NCBI RefSeq assembly: GCF_026163695.1
Contig: NZ_JAOTID010000013.1
Location: 96,679-160,678, forward strand
DNA from: Shumkonia mesophila
GTDB taxonomy: Bacteria; Pseudomonadota; Alphaproteobacteria; Rhodospirillales; Shumkoniaceae
DNA length: 64,000 bases
Direction: 5' to 3'
In this document: piece by piece, positions 54,964 through 62,368 of the stretch
Layout: each line of letters starts with the position of its first letter
Numbering within the stretch: position 1 is the first letter of the stretch
The notes under the pieces: generated by a model
The model's database searches: none
What the model saw: the letters and a program-made list of their open reading frames with translations, nothing else
Told to the model about the DNA's origin: nothing
Translations under genes and position numbers: made by a program

Positions 54964-56387
54964 ACCGCGTTCTCCCGGCCCCACAGGAAGCGGAAGAATT
55001 CCACCCCCTCGCGCAGTTGGCGCTTCATCACCTGCCAGTCGCGGCACATGTCGAAGAACAGCGACGCCATCTTGCGCGGCCGGAAGTAGAAGCGCTTGTA
55101 GAAGCGATCCACCGCCTCGAAGATCTGGGCGCTGGTCAGGTGCGGATACTCGATGACGCTGTTCTGCACGCCGTGCTCGTCGACCAGGTGCTCGGCCTTC
55201 TCGGGCGCCAGCCAACCGTTCTCCATCGCCTGATTGTACAGGAAGGTTCCCGGATAGGCGGCCGGCAGCGACACCTGGATGGTCTTGGGATCGAGCTCCT
55301 GGGCGTAGCGGATGCTCTCCTCGATGGTCTCCAGCGTCTCGCCGGGCAGGCCGACGATGAAGGTGCCGTGAATGAGGATGCCGAGCTCGTGGCAGTCCCG
55401 CGTGAACTGCCGGGCCTTGGTGACGAGGATACCCTTCTTGATGTTGTTCAGGATCTTCTGGTTGCCCGACTCGTAACCGACCAGCAACAGGCGCAGGCCG
55501 TTCTCCTTCATCACCTTCAACGTCTCGTAGGGCACGTTGGCCTTGGCGTTGCAGGACCACGTCACGCCCAGCTTGCCCAATTCGCGGGCCAGCGCCTCGA
55601 CGTTGGGGATGTTGTCGGTCAGCGTGTCGTCGTCGAAGAAGAACTCCTTGATTTCCGGGAAGTTGTCGCGCGCCCACTTGATCTCGGCGGCGACGTTGGC
55701 GACCGAACGGGTGCGGTAGTTGTGCCCGGAAATGGTCTGCGGCCACAGGCAGAAGGTACACCGCGACTTGCAGCCGCGCCCGGTGTAGAGCGACATGTAG
55801 GGGTGCAGCATGTAGCCGTTATAGTAGTCGCTGGTGACCAGGTGCTCCTTGTAGACGGGCGCCACCCACGGCAGCGAGTCCATGTCCTCGATCATCGGCC
55901 GCCTGCCGGTGAAGTGGGGCCTGCCGTCCTTGAGGATGGTGATGCCCAGAACCTCGGGCAGCGGCCTGCCCTCGGCGATCTCCTTGATGGCGAAGTCGAA
56001 CTCGACGTCGCAGACGAAGTCGATGGCGGGCGAGGCCGCGATCGAGGCCTCGTTGTTGATGGCGACATGGGCCCCGCAGAAGCCGATCAGCAGCGCCGGG
56101 TTGGCCGCCTTGAAGGCCTCGGCCACCTTGACGTCGTTTCCGAAGGACGGCGTGCTGGTGTAGATGACCAGGAATTCGTAATCGGGGGCCAGCGGCAGCA
56201 GGGCGTCGAGCGCGAGGCCACGGGCCGGCGCGTCGATCAGCTTGCTTCCCGGCACCAGGGCAGCCAGCTGGGCCAGCCAGGTCGGATACCAGAAAGACTT
56301 CACCTCGCGCTTGCACTGATAGCGCGAACCGGCGCCGCCGTCGTAGCCGTCAAAGGTGGGCGGGCTGAGGAACAGGGTCTTTTTCAT
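54960..56387 (-). CDS. hpnJ: Hopanoid biosynthesis radical SAM protein HpnJ
   Basis: HpnJ belongs to the B12-binding radical SAM family and is needed to form the cyclitol ether of hopanoids from the glucosaminyl group. The 475-residue protein has a B12-binding-like N-terminal half, the radical SAM cluster motif CKSRCTFC near residue 215 (CxxxCxxC), and FFFDDDTLTDNIP and GYESGNQKILNNIKKG. ATG 56387 (MKKTLFLSPPTFDGYDGG) matches the family start. An ATG at 56417 makes an ATGA overlap with hpnI and would add ten residues. Confidence 0.95.
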   Translation of the reverse strand: MKKTLFLSPPTFDGYDGGAGSRYQCKREVKSFWYPTWLAQLAALVPGSKLIDAPARGLALDALLPLAPDYEFLVIYTSTPSFGNDVKVAEAFKAANPALLIGFCGAHVAINNEASIAASPAIDFVCDVEFDFAIKEIAEGRPLPEVLGITILKDGRPHFTGRRPMIEDMDSLPWVAPVYKEHLVTSDYYNGYMLHPYMSLYTGRGCKSRCTFCLWPQTISGHNYRTRSVANVAAEIKWARDNFPEIKEFFFDDDTLTDNIPNVEALARELGKLGVTWSCNAKANVPYETLKVMKENGLRLLLVGYESGNQKILNNIKKGILVTKARQFTRDCHELGILIHGTFIVGLPGETLETIEESIRYAQELDPKTIQVSLPAAYPGTFLYNQAMENGWLAPEKAEHLVDEHGVQNSVIEYPHLTSAQIFEAVDRFYKRFYFRPRKMASLFFDMCRDWQVMKRQLREGVEFFRFLWGRENAV

Positions 56388-56413
56388 CGTCAACACCAAT
56401 CCTTGCGACCTAT

Positions 56414-57565
56414 TCATTCTGCGGCCTTGAGCCGGTTGCCATCATGAATGACGAAAGCCTGCTCGCGCCACAAGACCTTGCTGCCGAAAAAGCTGGCCAC
56501 GCGGACCGCCAGAGACAAGAGGTCGCGCAGCGGAATGAGCCAGAAGCGGCCGCGGCTGGTGGCGGGCAGGATGGAGTGCACGGCAGCGTGCTGGGCCAGA
56601 CGCAGGGCAACGCCGCCGACCGCCAGCCCAAGGGCCGGCAGCGCCGAGGCCGACGTCACGGCCAGCAGCCCGGCGGCGAGGAGGGCCAGCGGCACCACCT
56701 CGGTGACCGACATCAGGGCGTAACCCACCGGCCGCACCGAGCGGATGGTCCGGGCCCAGCGCAGTTCGTGCAGGAACAGGCCCCCGAGGCTGGGCTCGTC
56801 GACGACGTTTTCCACCAGATAGGGCACCAGGGCGACCTTCATGCCGTTGGCGACGATGCGGTTGCCCAGCATGTAGTCGTCGGCCAGGAGGTTCGCCAGC
56901 GATTCGAAGGAACCGATCGCGGCCAGCGCGTCGCGGCGCACCGCCATGGTCGCCCCGAAGCAGAAGGTAAGCTTGCCGAAGACGGCGGGGATGAGGGCGG
57001 AAGCCAGGAACCATTCGTTGATGAACATGGCCCCCAGCCGCGAAATCCAGCCCTGCCTCGGCCTTCCGCAATAGACGCAGGTGGAGGCGCCGACCGCCGG
57101 ATCGGCGAAGGGCGCGATGACGCGCCCCAGGTAGTCGGGGCCGACCCGCATGTCGCTGTCGGAAACGACGATCAGGTCGTGGCGGGCCACCCGCATCATG
57201 TTGGCGAGGTTGCAGACCTTCTGGTTGGAGCCGATGGCGGTGGGATCGACGATCAGCGCGATGTCGCGCTCGGGAAAGCGGGCCCGCACCCGCTCGATCA
57301 CCGGAATCGCCGGATCGGCCGGTCCGTGCACGCCGAACACCACCTGATAGTCGCCGCCCTCCTGGCGGCAGAAGGAGGCCAGGTTCTCCTCCAGTTCGAA
57401 TTCCAGCCCGCAGACCGGCTTGAGCAGCGTCGCCGGGCGCCAGGCGACAGCCGGCCGCGCGGCGCCGAGCAGGCCGCGGAAGCGCAGGATCGCCGCCATC
57501 GAGACGACGGCGTAGGCGAACGAGGCGGCGGCCAGGAGGACGGAGAGAATGACCAGGATATGCAT
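56414..57565 (-). CDS. hpnI: Hopanoid glycosyltransferase HpnI
   Basis: HpnI transfers N-acetylglucosamine to bacteriohopanetetrol. The 383-residue membrane-bound GT2 enzyme has an N-terminal membrane segment (residues 5-27), LLKPVCGLEFELEENLASF, the metal-binding DSDMRV near 145, and acceptor-site motifs FCFGATMAVRRDAL and LADDYMLGNRIV. The C-terminal membrane helices follow HELRWARTIR. The ATG at 57565 has a GAGGCG site. It lies 11 bp after hpnL and overlaps or adjoins hpnJ. Confidence 0.94.
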   Translation of the reverse strand: MHILVILSVLLAAASFAYAVVSMAAILRFRGLLGAARPAVAWRPATLLKPVCGLEFELEENLASFCRQEGGDYQVVFGVHGPADPAIPVIERVRARFPERDIALIVDPTAIGSNQKVCNLANMMRVARHDLIVVSDSDMRVGPDYLGRVIAPFADPAVGASTCVYCGRPRQGWISRLGAMFINEWFLASALIPAVFGKLTFCFGATMAVRRDALAAIGSFESLANLLADDYMLGNRIVANGMKVALVPYLVENVVDEPSLGGLFLHELRWARTIRSVRPVGYALMSVTEVVPLALLAAGLLAVTSASALPALGLAVGGVALRLAQHAAVHSILPATSRGRFWLIPLRDLLSLAVRVASFFGSKVLWREQAFVIHDGNRLKAAE

Positions 57566-57576
57566 CGGGTGTCGCC

Positions 57577-58554
57577 TCAGGCCCGCCGGCGGGCCAGCAG
57601 GGCCCGGCCCTCGACCACCTGCCAGGCGATCAGGCCCGGCACGTCGACAAGCAGTTCGCGGATGCGGATGGCCAGCGAGACGGCCAGCGACACGTCGGGG
57701 GCAAGGCCGATCAGGCCGCCCAGCAGGACGAAGGCACCTTCCTGGATGCCATAGCTGTTGGGCACCACGAAGGCGGCGTCGCTGACCGTGTTGCTGAGGC
57801 TTTTCAGCATCACCGCCTCGATGATTCCGATCGGATGGCCGAGCAGGTAAGCGGCCAGCCACACCTCGCCCGACTGCCAGATCAGCGCCGCCATGCGCCA
57901 GACGATGGCGGCGGCCAGCCGGCGGCGCTGGGCATAAAGTTCGCGGATGACGCGGTCGACCTCCTCGGCCATGCCGACCAGCCGGCCGGCGGCGCGCGAC
58001 CCGGTCAGGCGATAGGTCAGCCGGGCGAGATAGCCGAACATGCCGGCCCGCTGCACCGCGATGAAGCCGAAGACGCCGACCCCCAAAGCCAAGAGCCCGA
58101 TCAGCGAGCCGGTGGCCAGCCCGTCGTCCAACGCCATCGCCGCCAGGAGCGCGATGCCGATCAGCCCCCACAGAACGATGGTGATGACGTCGATGGTCTT
58201 GTCGACCACGGCGGCGGCGCTGGCGTGGTGCGGATCGGCGCCCCACAGGATAAGGGCGCGGGCCTTGACCACGTCGCCGCCGATGGAAGCCACCGGCAGC
58301 AGGGTGTTGATGGCCCGTCCGATCCACTGGGCATAGAGGGCCTGCCCGAATTTCGGCATGTGTTCCGGCACGAACAACAGTTGCCAGCAGCGTGTGTTCA
58401 TCGGCAGCGAGGGCAGCCAGATCACCGTGATCCACAGCAGCGACCAGCCGGAGGCCAGCAGCAGGCCGCCGATCTCCTGGACCCCCGCCCAGGCGACCAG
58501 GGCGGTCATGACCGCCAGGCCGAGGAGCAGGCCGATGTAGGACGCCACTTTCAT
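57577..58554 (-). CDS. hpnL: Hopanoid-associated membrane protein HpnL
   Basis: A 325-residue inner-membrane protein of the lysylphosphatidylglycerol-synthase membrane-domain family (UPF0104-like). It has about eight segments, with WIGRAINTLLPVASIGGDVVKARAL, which is the family signature, and SYGIQEGAFVLLGGLIGL near the C-terminus. HpnL proteins accompany hpnI/J/K in many genomes; a role in hopanoid transport or modification is suspected. It is the first gene of the operon, transcribed away from the CDP-alcohol transferase at 58719. Confidence 0.9.
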   Translation of the reverse strand: MKVASYIGLLLGLAVMTALVAWAGVQEIGGLLLASGWSLLWITVIWLPSLPMNTRCWQLLFVPEHMPKFGQALYAQWIGRAINTLLPVASIGGDVVKARALILWGADPHHASAAAVVDKTIDVITIVLWGLIGIALLAAMALDDGLATGSLIGLLALGVGVFGFIAVQRAGMFGYLARLTYRLTGSRAAGRLVGMAEEVDRVIRELYAQRRRLAAAIVWRMAALIWQSGEVWLAAYLLGHPIGIIEAVMLKSLSNTVSDAAFVVPNSYGIQEGAFVLLGGLIGLAPDVSLAVSLAIRIRELLVDVPGLIAWQVVEGRALLARRRA

Positions 58555-58718
58555 GCGCGCTTCCGCCGCAACAAAACCCGGCCTTCTTTTAAGGACTGCC
58601 GGGCGGCGCCGCCACCATGAAATGCACCGGCCGGCCCCGGGAAGCCTTGCAACGCCCCGGGCGCTTGGCTAGAGATGACGCTCGGCTGCCGTCCTCGCCA
58701 CCAGGGAACGATCCCATC

Positions 58719-59423
58719 GTGTCCTCCCTTTCGTCTTCCGACGCCCCCTACACCCTGCGCGCGCCCAAGCAGCTGTTCCCGCTGACGCGCCACCTTTCCT
58801 ATCGCCTGACCCCGCTCATCCTGCGCCTGCCGCTCACCCCCAACCACGTGACCGGACTGTCGGCGGCGGCCGGGCTGGCGGGCGCCGCCTGCTTCCTGGC
58901 CGGAACCTGGGGGTGGGGCGTGATCGGCGGCCTTCTGCTGATCCTCTGCTATACGCTGGACAACTGCGACGGCGAGGTGGCGCGCATCAAGAACATGTCC
59001 TCGGAATGGGGGGCCCGCCTCGACGATATCGCCGACTGGCTGGTCGACACGTCCTTTTTCGCCTGTCTCGGCATCGGTACCTGGAGCGCCACCGGCGAAG
59101 CGCTGTGGCTGTGGTGCGGCATCGCCGCGGCGGCCGGCGCCACCGTCGACTTCGGGGTCGACCTCGTCCATTACGCCCGCGAGCGCAAGAAACCCAAGGC
59201 CCCCAGCCGCGAGGAGGTGGCCAAGGGCGAGCGTAGGCCCGAGAATGCCGTCGACTGGCTGATCTACATCTTCCACAAGCTGAGCCGCGCCGACTTCTGC
59301 GTCATCGTCTGCGGTCTGGCCCTCTTCGGCGTCGCCTGGGTGCTGCTGCCGCTGGGCGCCATCGGCGCCCAGGCCTTCTGGATCACCGACCTGTTCAACC
59401 GCGCCCGCGGCTGGCACACCTGA
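58719..59423 (+). CDS. CDP-alcohol phosphatidyltransferase-type membrane protein (2)
   Basis: A second member of the family at the opposite end of the hpn operon. The 234-residue protein has about six segments and the full catalytic motif at about residues 78-104 (LDNCDGEVARIKN...ARLDDIADWLVD). The GTG at 58719 has an AGGGAACG site and gives a sensible N-terminus; the ATG at 58617 would add an unstructured 34-residue tail. It is divergent from hpnL and 19 bp upstream of the EamA gene. Its donor and acceptor are unknown. Confidence 0.85.
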   Translation: MSSLSSSDAPYTLRAPKQLFPLTRHLSYRLTPLILRLPLTPNHVTGLSAAAGLAGAACFLAGTWGWGVIGGLLLILCYTLDNCDGEVARIKNMSSEWGARLDDIADWLVDTSFFACLGIGTWSATGEALWLWCGIAAAAGATVDFGVDLVHYARERKKPKAPSREEVAKGERRPENAVDWLIYIFHKLSRADFCVIVCGLALFGVAWVLLPLGAIGAQAFWITDLFNRARGWHT

Positions 59424-59442
59424 GCCAAGGCCCGGTCCCCCG

Positions 59443-60339
59443 GTGACCGCCAAGGTTTCCCCTCCCCCGCCCGCCCCGACGCCGCCCGCGTCGGTCGCCG
59501 TCGGCATCCTGCTGATGGTGGTCGCCGTCGGCTGCTTCGCCGCCACCAACATGTTCGTCAAGCTGATCGGCCCCGCCTACCACCCGGTCGAGGCGGTGTT
59601 CTTCCGGAACCTGATCACCGCCCTCCTGACGGTGCCGTTCATTCTGTCGTTCGGGGGTCTGCGCATCCTCAGGACGCGCCGCGCCGGCATCCACGCCATC
59701 CGCACCGTCACCGGCGTCATCAGCAACGTCTGCTACTTCTACGCCTATCAGCGCGTGGCCCTGGCCGACGGCATGGCGATCGCCATGTCGGTGCCGATCT
59801 TCGCCACACTGTTCGCCATCCCGCTGCTGGGCGAGAAGGTCGGTCTGCACCGCTGGCTGGCGATCATCGTTGGCTTCGGCGGCGTCATGATCGCGCTCAA
59901 CCCCCAGGGCGACATCCAGACCGGCAGCCTCTACGCCCTGGCCGGCACGCTGTTCTGGGCGGTGGCCCTGCCCTACGTGCGCATGCTGGGGGCGACCGAG
60001 AGCCCCTATACGGTGGTCTTTCACTACATGTGGGCGAGCACGCTGATGGCCGCCTGCTTCCTGCCCTTCGTGTGGGTGACGCCGACCGGGCACGTGATGA
60101 TGCTCTACCTCGCCACCGGCCTGGTCGGCACCGTCGGCCAGATCTGCATGACCTACGCGCTGAAGCTGGCGGCAGCCTCGATCATCGCCCCCTTCGAATA
60201 CACCAAGATCGGCTGGGCGGTCCTGTTCGACCTCACCCTGTGGGGGGCGTCCCCCTCCTTCACCACCCTTCTCGGGGCCGGCATCGTCATGGTCACCGGG
60301 CTCTACATCCTCTATCGCGAGACCCGGCACCGCAAATAA
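59443..60339 (+). CDS. EamA-family (DMT) transporter
   Basis: A 298-residue inner-membrane carrier with ten segments arranged as two EamA repeats. The first begins VAVGILLMVVAVGCFAATNMFVKLIG, and the second begins near 165 (GSLYALAGTLFWAVALPYVRML). The conserved end-of-repeat block SVPIFATLFAIPLLGEKVGLHRWLAIIVGFGGVMI is clear. The family exports small metabolites; the substrate is unknown. The start codon is GTG, preceded by a weak AAGG site, and lies 19 bp after the CDP-alcohol transferase. Confidence 0.92.
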   Translation: MTAKVSPPPPAPTPPASVAVGILLMVVAVGCFAATNMFVKLIGPAYHPVEAVFFRNLITALLTVPFILSFGGLRILRTRRAGIHAIRTVTGVISNVCYFYAYQRVALADGMAIAMSVPIFATLFAIPLLGEKVGLHRWLAIIVGFGGVMIALNPQGDIQTGSLYALAGTLFWAVALPYVRMLGATESPYTVVFHYMWASTLMAACFLPFVWVTPTGHVMMLYLATGLVGTVGQICMTYALKLAAASIIAPFEYTKIGWAVLFDLTLWGASPSFTTLLGAGIVMVTGLYILYRETRHRK

Positions 60340-60517
60340 GCGCGGCCGCACACCGCGTCCCGCTTCGGCGCACAAAAAAACCTGAAGACAAATTGAACCA
60401 ATCGGCCGTCCCGCCGTTGGAGCCGTATCGCCGGCGACGTCGGCGGGACCACTCGGGCTTCCGCCTGCCGTCGCCCTCGATGACAAAACGCTCAACTTGC
60501 CAAAACGGGAGAGCCCC

Positions 60518-60919
60518 ATGCATACCCATCAAATGATCAGCACCCACCCCGACGTGAAGGGCAGCGTCAACGACGCGCTTATTCGCTGCATCGAGGAATG
60601 CCTCGCCTGCGCCCAGACCTGCATTTCGTGCGCCGACGCCTGCCTGGCCGAGGACATGGTCGATGAGCTCAAGCAGTGCATCCGCCTCGACCTGGATTGC
60701 GCCGACGTCTGCCAGACGACCGGCAAGCTGGCCACGCGCCGCACCGGCTCCAACCAGGACCTGCTGCGCCAGATGATCGAGACCTGCGCCGAGGCCTGCA
60801 AGCTCTGCGGCGACGAGTGCTCTCGCCACGCCGACCGGCACGAGCACTGCCATATCTGCGCGGACGCCTGCCGCAGCTGCGAGGAGGCCTGCCGGCAGGC
60901 CGTCGGCACGGTTCACTGA
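60518..60919 (+). CDS. Four-helix-bundle copper-storage-like protein (Csp)
   Basis: A 133-residue cysteine-rich protein of the Csp/DUF326 type, which binds Cu(I) inside a four-helix bundle. About 16 cysteines recur in CxxxCxxC spacing, as in CIEECLACAQTCISCADACL, CADVC, CAEACKLCGDEC and CHICADACRSCEEAC. There is no signal peptide, so it is likely a cytosolic (Csp3-like) form. The ATG at 60518 has a GGGAGAG site; a Met at 60497 lies within the ribosome binding region and is not preferred. Confidence 0.93.
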   Translation: MHTHQMISTHPDVKGSVNDALIRCIEECLACAQTCISCADACLAEDMVDELKQCIRLDLDCADVCQTTGKLATRRTGSNQDLLRQMIETCAEACKLCGDECSRHADRHEHCHICADACRSCEEACRQAVGTVH

Positions 60920-60945
60920 ACGAGCCCGCGAACGCAATGGGGTCC

Positions 60946-60968
60946 TCCGGCGGCGCGATGCCGCCGGA
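60946..60968 (+). terminator. Stem-loop after the copper-storage-like gene
   Basis: Perfect 9-bp arms TCCGGCGGC and GCCGCCGGA with a GCGAT loop, 27 bp past the stop. No T-run follows, so termination efficiency is uncertain. Confidence 0.45.
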
Positions 60969-61038
60969 ACATGAAGTTGGAATTTCAACTTTTGGCTAGT
61001 TGGAATTTACCAATCGTTCCCATTGCCTTCCAAAGGAA

Positions 61039-61072
61039 AACCCCCGCTAAGTCCTTGACTTGGCGGGGGTTC
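61039..61072 (-). terminator. Rho-independent terminator of the disrupted tRNA gene
   Basis: On the minus strand AACCCCCGC..AAGTC and GACTT..GCGGGGGTT pair around a 3-base centre and are followed by TTCC. It lies 5 bp after the CCA end of the tRNA-Lys fragment and was presumably its original terminator. Confidence 0.8.
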
Positions 61073-61076
61073 CGAT

Positions 61077-61122
61077 TGGTGGGCGCACAAGGACTCGAAC
61101 CTTGGACCCGCTGATTAAGAGT
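61077..61122 (-). pseudogene. tRNA-Lys(CUU) 3' fragment, attachment-site duplicate
   Basis: Read on the minus strand, these 46 bp start inside the anticodon region with ACTCTTAATCAGC (loop CU-CUU-AA), then GGGTC, the T arm CAAGG-TTCGAGT-CCTTG, acceptor strand TGCGCCC, A and an encoded CCA. No 5' half precedes it: the bases before ACTCTT cannot form the anticodon stem. This is what integration of a phage at a tRNA 3' end leaves behind. Confidence 0.85.
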
Positions 61123-61250
61123 TGCCTGGAAAGTGAACGATTTCAACGGCGTTTGGCAAAATCGGCAGATTTACGACCCATGGGAAACCGCCCCTTCCCG
61201 CATCGCGTGCCAAACCTACATCACGCCCCCATAGGCTCCAACAAGGCCAA

Positions 61251-61613
61251 TCAATCCCGGAAATAATAAGGCGCCCGCTCCCTGACCGATGACTTCTCGC
61301 CGGTCTTCCAGTCGAAGACGTTGTAGCCGCCAGCATCGTTGGGGATCTTCAGGTACCGGACGCCGTCCCCATAGAGACGGGCCTTCGCGTCGGCAATGTT
61401 CTTAAGCACGATCATGACGTGGAGTTTGTTCGTGCGCGCCGTCCAGTCCAGTTTCAGCGTCTTCGAGAAGAAGCCCTCAAGTTCGGCCTGGCAGACGCCG
61501 CCGAACTCGGTATTGACGATATCGACGATCCTCCTGGCGTCGCCGGCGTCCGCCGCGCGCGGAGCGGCGACGATGCCCATCACCAGGGCAACGATCAGAA
61601 CGAAGGCTTTCAT
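61251..61613 (-). CDS. Small secreted protein of unknown function
   Basis: The 120-residue product has a clear signal peptide (MKAFVLIVALVMGIVAAPRA, cleavage near residue 22) and then a compact domain with two cysteine-poor helical strands and DWTARTNKLHVMIVLKNIADAKARLYGDGVRYLKIP. It ends RAPYYFRD. Family not recognised. It is the last gene before the attachment site and comes after the terminator of the lysis genes, so it may be a prophage cargo (moron) gene with its own promoter. Confidence 0.65.
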   Translation of the reverse strand: MKAFVLIVALVMGIVAAPRAADAGDARRIVDIVNTEFGGVCQAELEGFFSKTLKLDWTARTNKLHVMIVLKNIADAKARLYGDGVRYLKIPNDAGGYNVFDWKTGEKSSVRERAPYYFRD

Positions 61614-61666
61614 GACTTCCTCCCCCGACCGACCGGCTGGATGATATCACCGCCAGCGCGCGGACA

Positions 61667-61696
61667 CAAAAAAAGCCCCCGGCCGGAGCCGGGGGC
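61667..61696 (-). terminator. Rho-independent terminator of the lysis operon
   Basis: Arms GCCCCCGG and CCGGGGGC with a 6-base loop, followed on the minus strand by TTTTTTTGTG. It lies 50 bp after the Rz1-like stop. Confidence 0.9.
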
Positions 61697-61745
61697 GAGG
61701 TGGGTGGCCTGGCGGCGAAGGGCCCGCCGGCCGGAACGAGGATGC

Positions 61746-62033
61746 TTAGGGGGTTTCCATGCGGGCCTTGGCGTCCCTGAGCCAGGCCGTCAGTTCGGTC
61801 AGGGTGCGCCGGCAGTCGCGGCCGGCGGCTTCCAGGCGCAGCATGTACTCGGCGATGGCCGGCTCGGCTGCGCCCTCGGCGTAGATCCCGGGAGCCGGCG
61901 CGCACTCGGCGAGCTCGGCCGGCGCCTCCGGCACCCGGATCTCAGTGACCCGGAGGATCGCCGGCTCCGGCGGCGTCGAGCAGGCGGCGGCGAGCAACGT
62001 CAAACACGGGATGAACCGGACAAGCCGTTTCAT
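61746..62033 (-). CDS. Rz1-like outer-membrane spanin lipoprotein
   Basis: This 95-residue lipoprotein has a lipobox LLAAAC near residue 18 after a short basic start (MKRLVRFIPCLT). After processing it would be anchored in the outer membrane with a Pro-rich segment (PPEPAILRV, PEAPAELAECAPAPG) and a helical end. Rz1 proteins join Rz across the periplasm to fuse the membranes during phage lysis. Its start lies inside the Rz-like gene in another frame (92-bp overlap), an arrangement common in phages. GAGGAGG precedes the ATG. Confidence 0.8.
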   Translation of the reverse strand: MKRLVRFIPCLTLLAAACSTPPEPAILRVTEIRVPEAPAELAECAPAPGIYAEGAAEPAIAEYMLRLEAAGRDCRRTLTELTAWLRDAKARMETP

Positions 62034-62367
62034 GATCGGGCCTCCTCGCTTCGCGCACGGCCGCCAGCGCGGCCTGCAATGTCTGGGTTTCGGCAGCACG
62101 GCGCTGCGACGTCGCCCGGGCCGTGGCGAGGTCGGCGCGGAGCTGGGCCTCGGCCAGTTGGTGGAGGTGAACGGCTTCCTTGTGGATATCGACGGCGCGT
62201 GCCACGTCTTGCCGCAGGGAGGCCACCCTGGCCTTGGCGTCCTGGTAGTCGTTCCAAAGGTAGACCACCACGGCAGAGGCCAGCGCGCAGGCCGCGCCGA
62301 TGAGGATCTTGCCAAGGGCGAATCCCAGCACCTTCCTGGCCAAGAAGGTGGAAATCGTCGCCAGCAT
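61942..62367 (-). CDS. Rz-like inner-membrane spanin
   Basis: A 141-residue protein with one N-terminal membrane segment at about 14-37 (VLGFALGKILIGAACALASAVVVYLW). A long charged coiled coil follows, with heptad-like spacing (AKARVASLRQDVARAVDIHKEAVHLHQLAEAQLRADLATA), which is the Rz i-spanin layout. The sequence is not conserved in this class, so the call rests on architecture and on the overlapping lipoprotein gene. The ATG at 62367 has a GGGAGGG site that overlaps the stop of the transglycosylase gene. Confidence 0.8.
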   Translation of the reverse strand: MLATISTFLARKVLGFALGKILIGAACALASAVVVYLWNDYQDAKARVASLRQDVARAVDIHKEAVHLHQLAEAQLRADLATARATSQRRAAETQTLQAALAAVREARRPDHETACPVHPVFDVARRRLLDAAGAGDPPGH

Positions 62368-62368
62368 G

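Noticed and set aside
61060..61266. A 68-codon plus-strand ORF covering the tRNA-Lys fragment
   Set aside because: It is the translation of the tRNA antisense strand (RTRTRTLDPL), a common false gene call.
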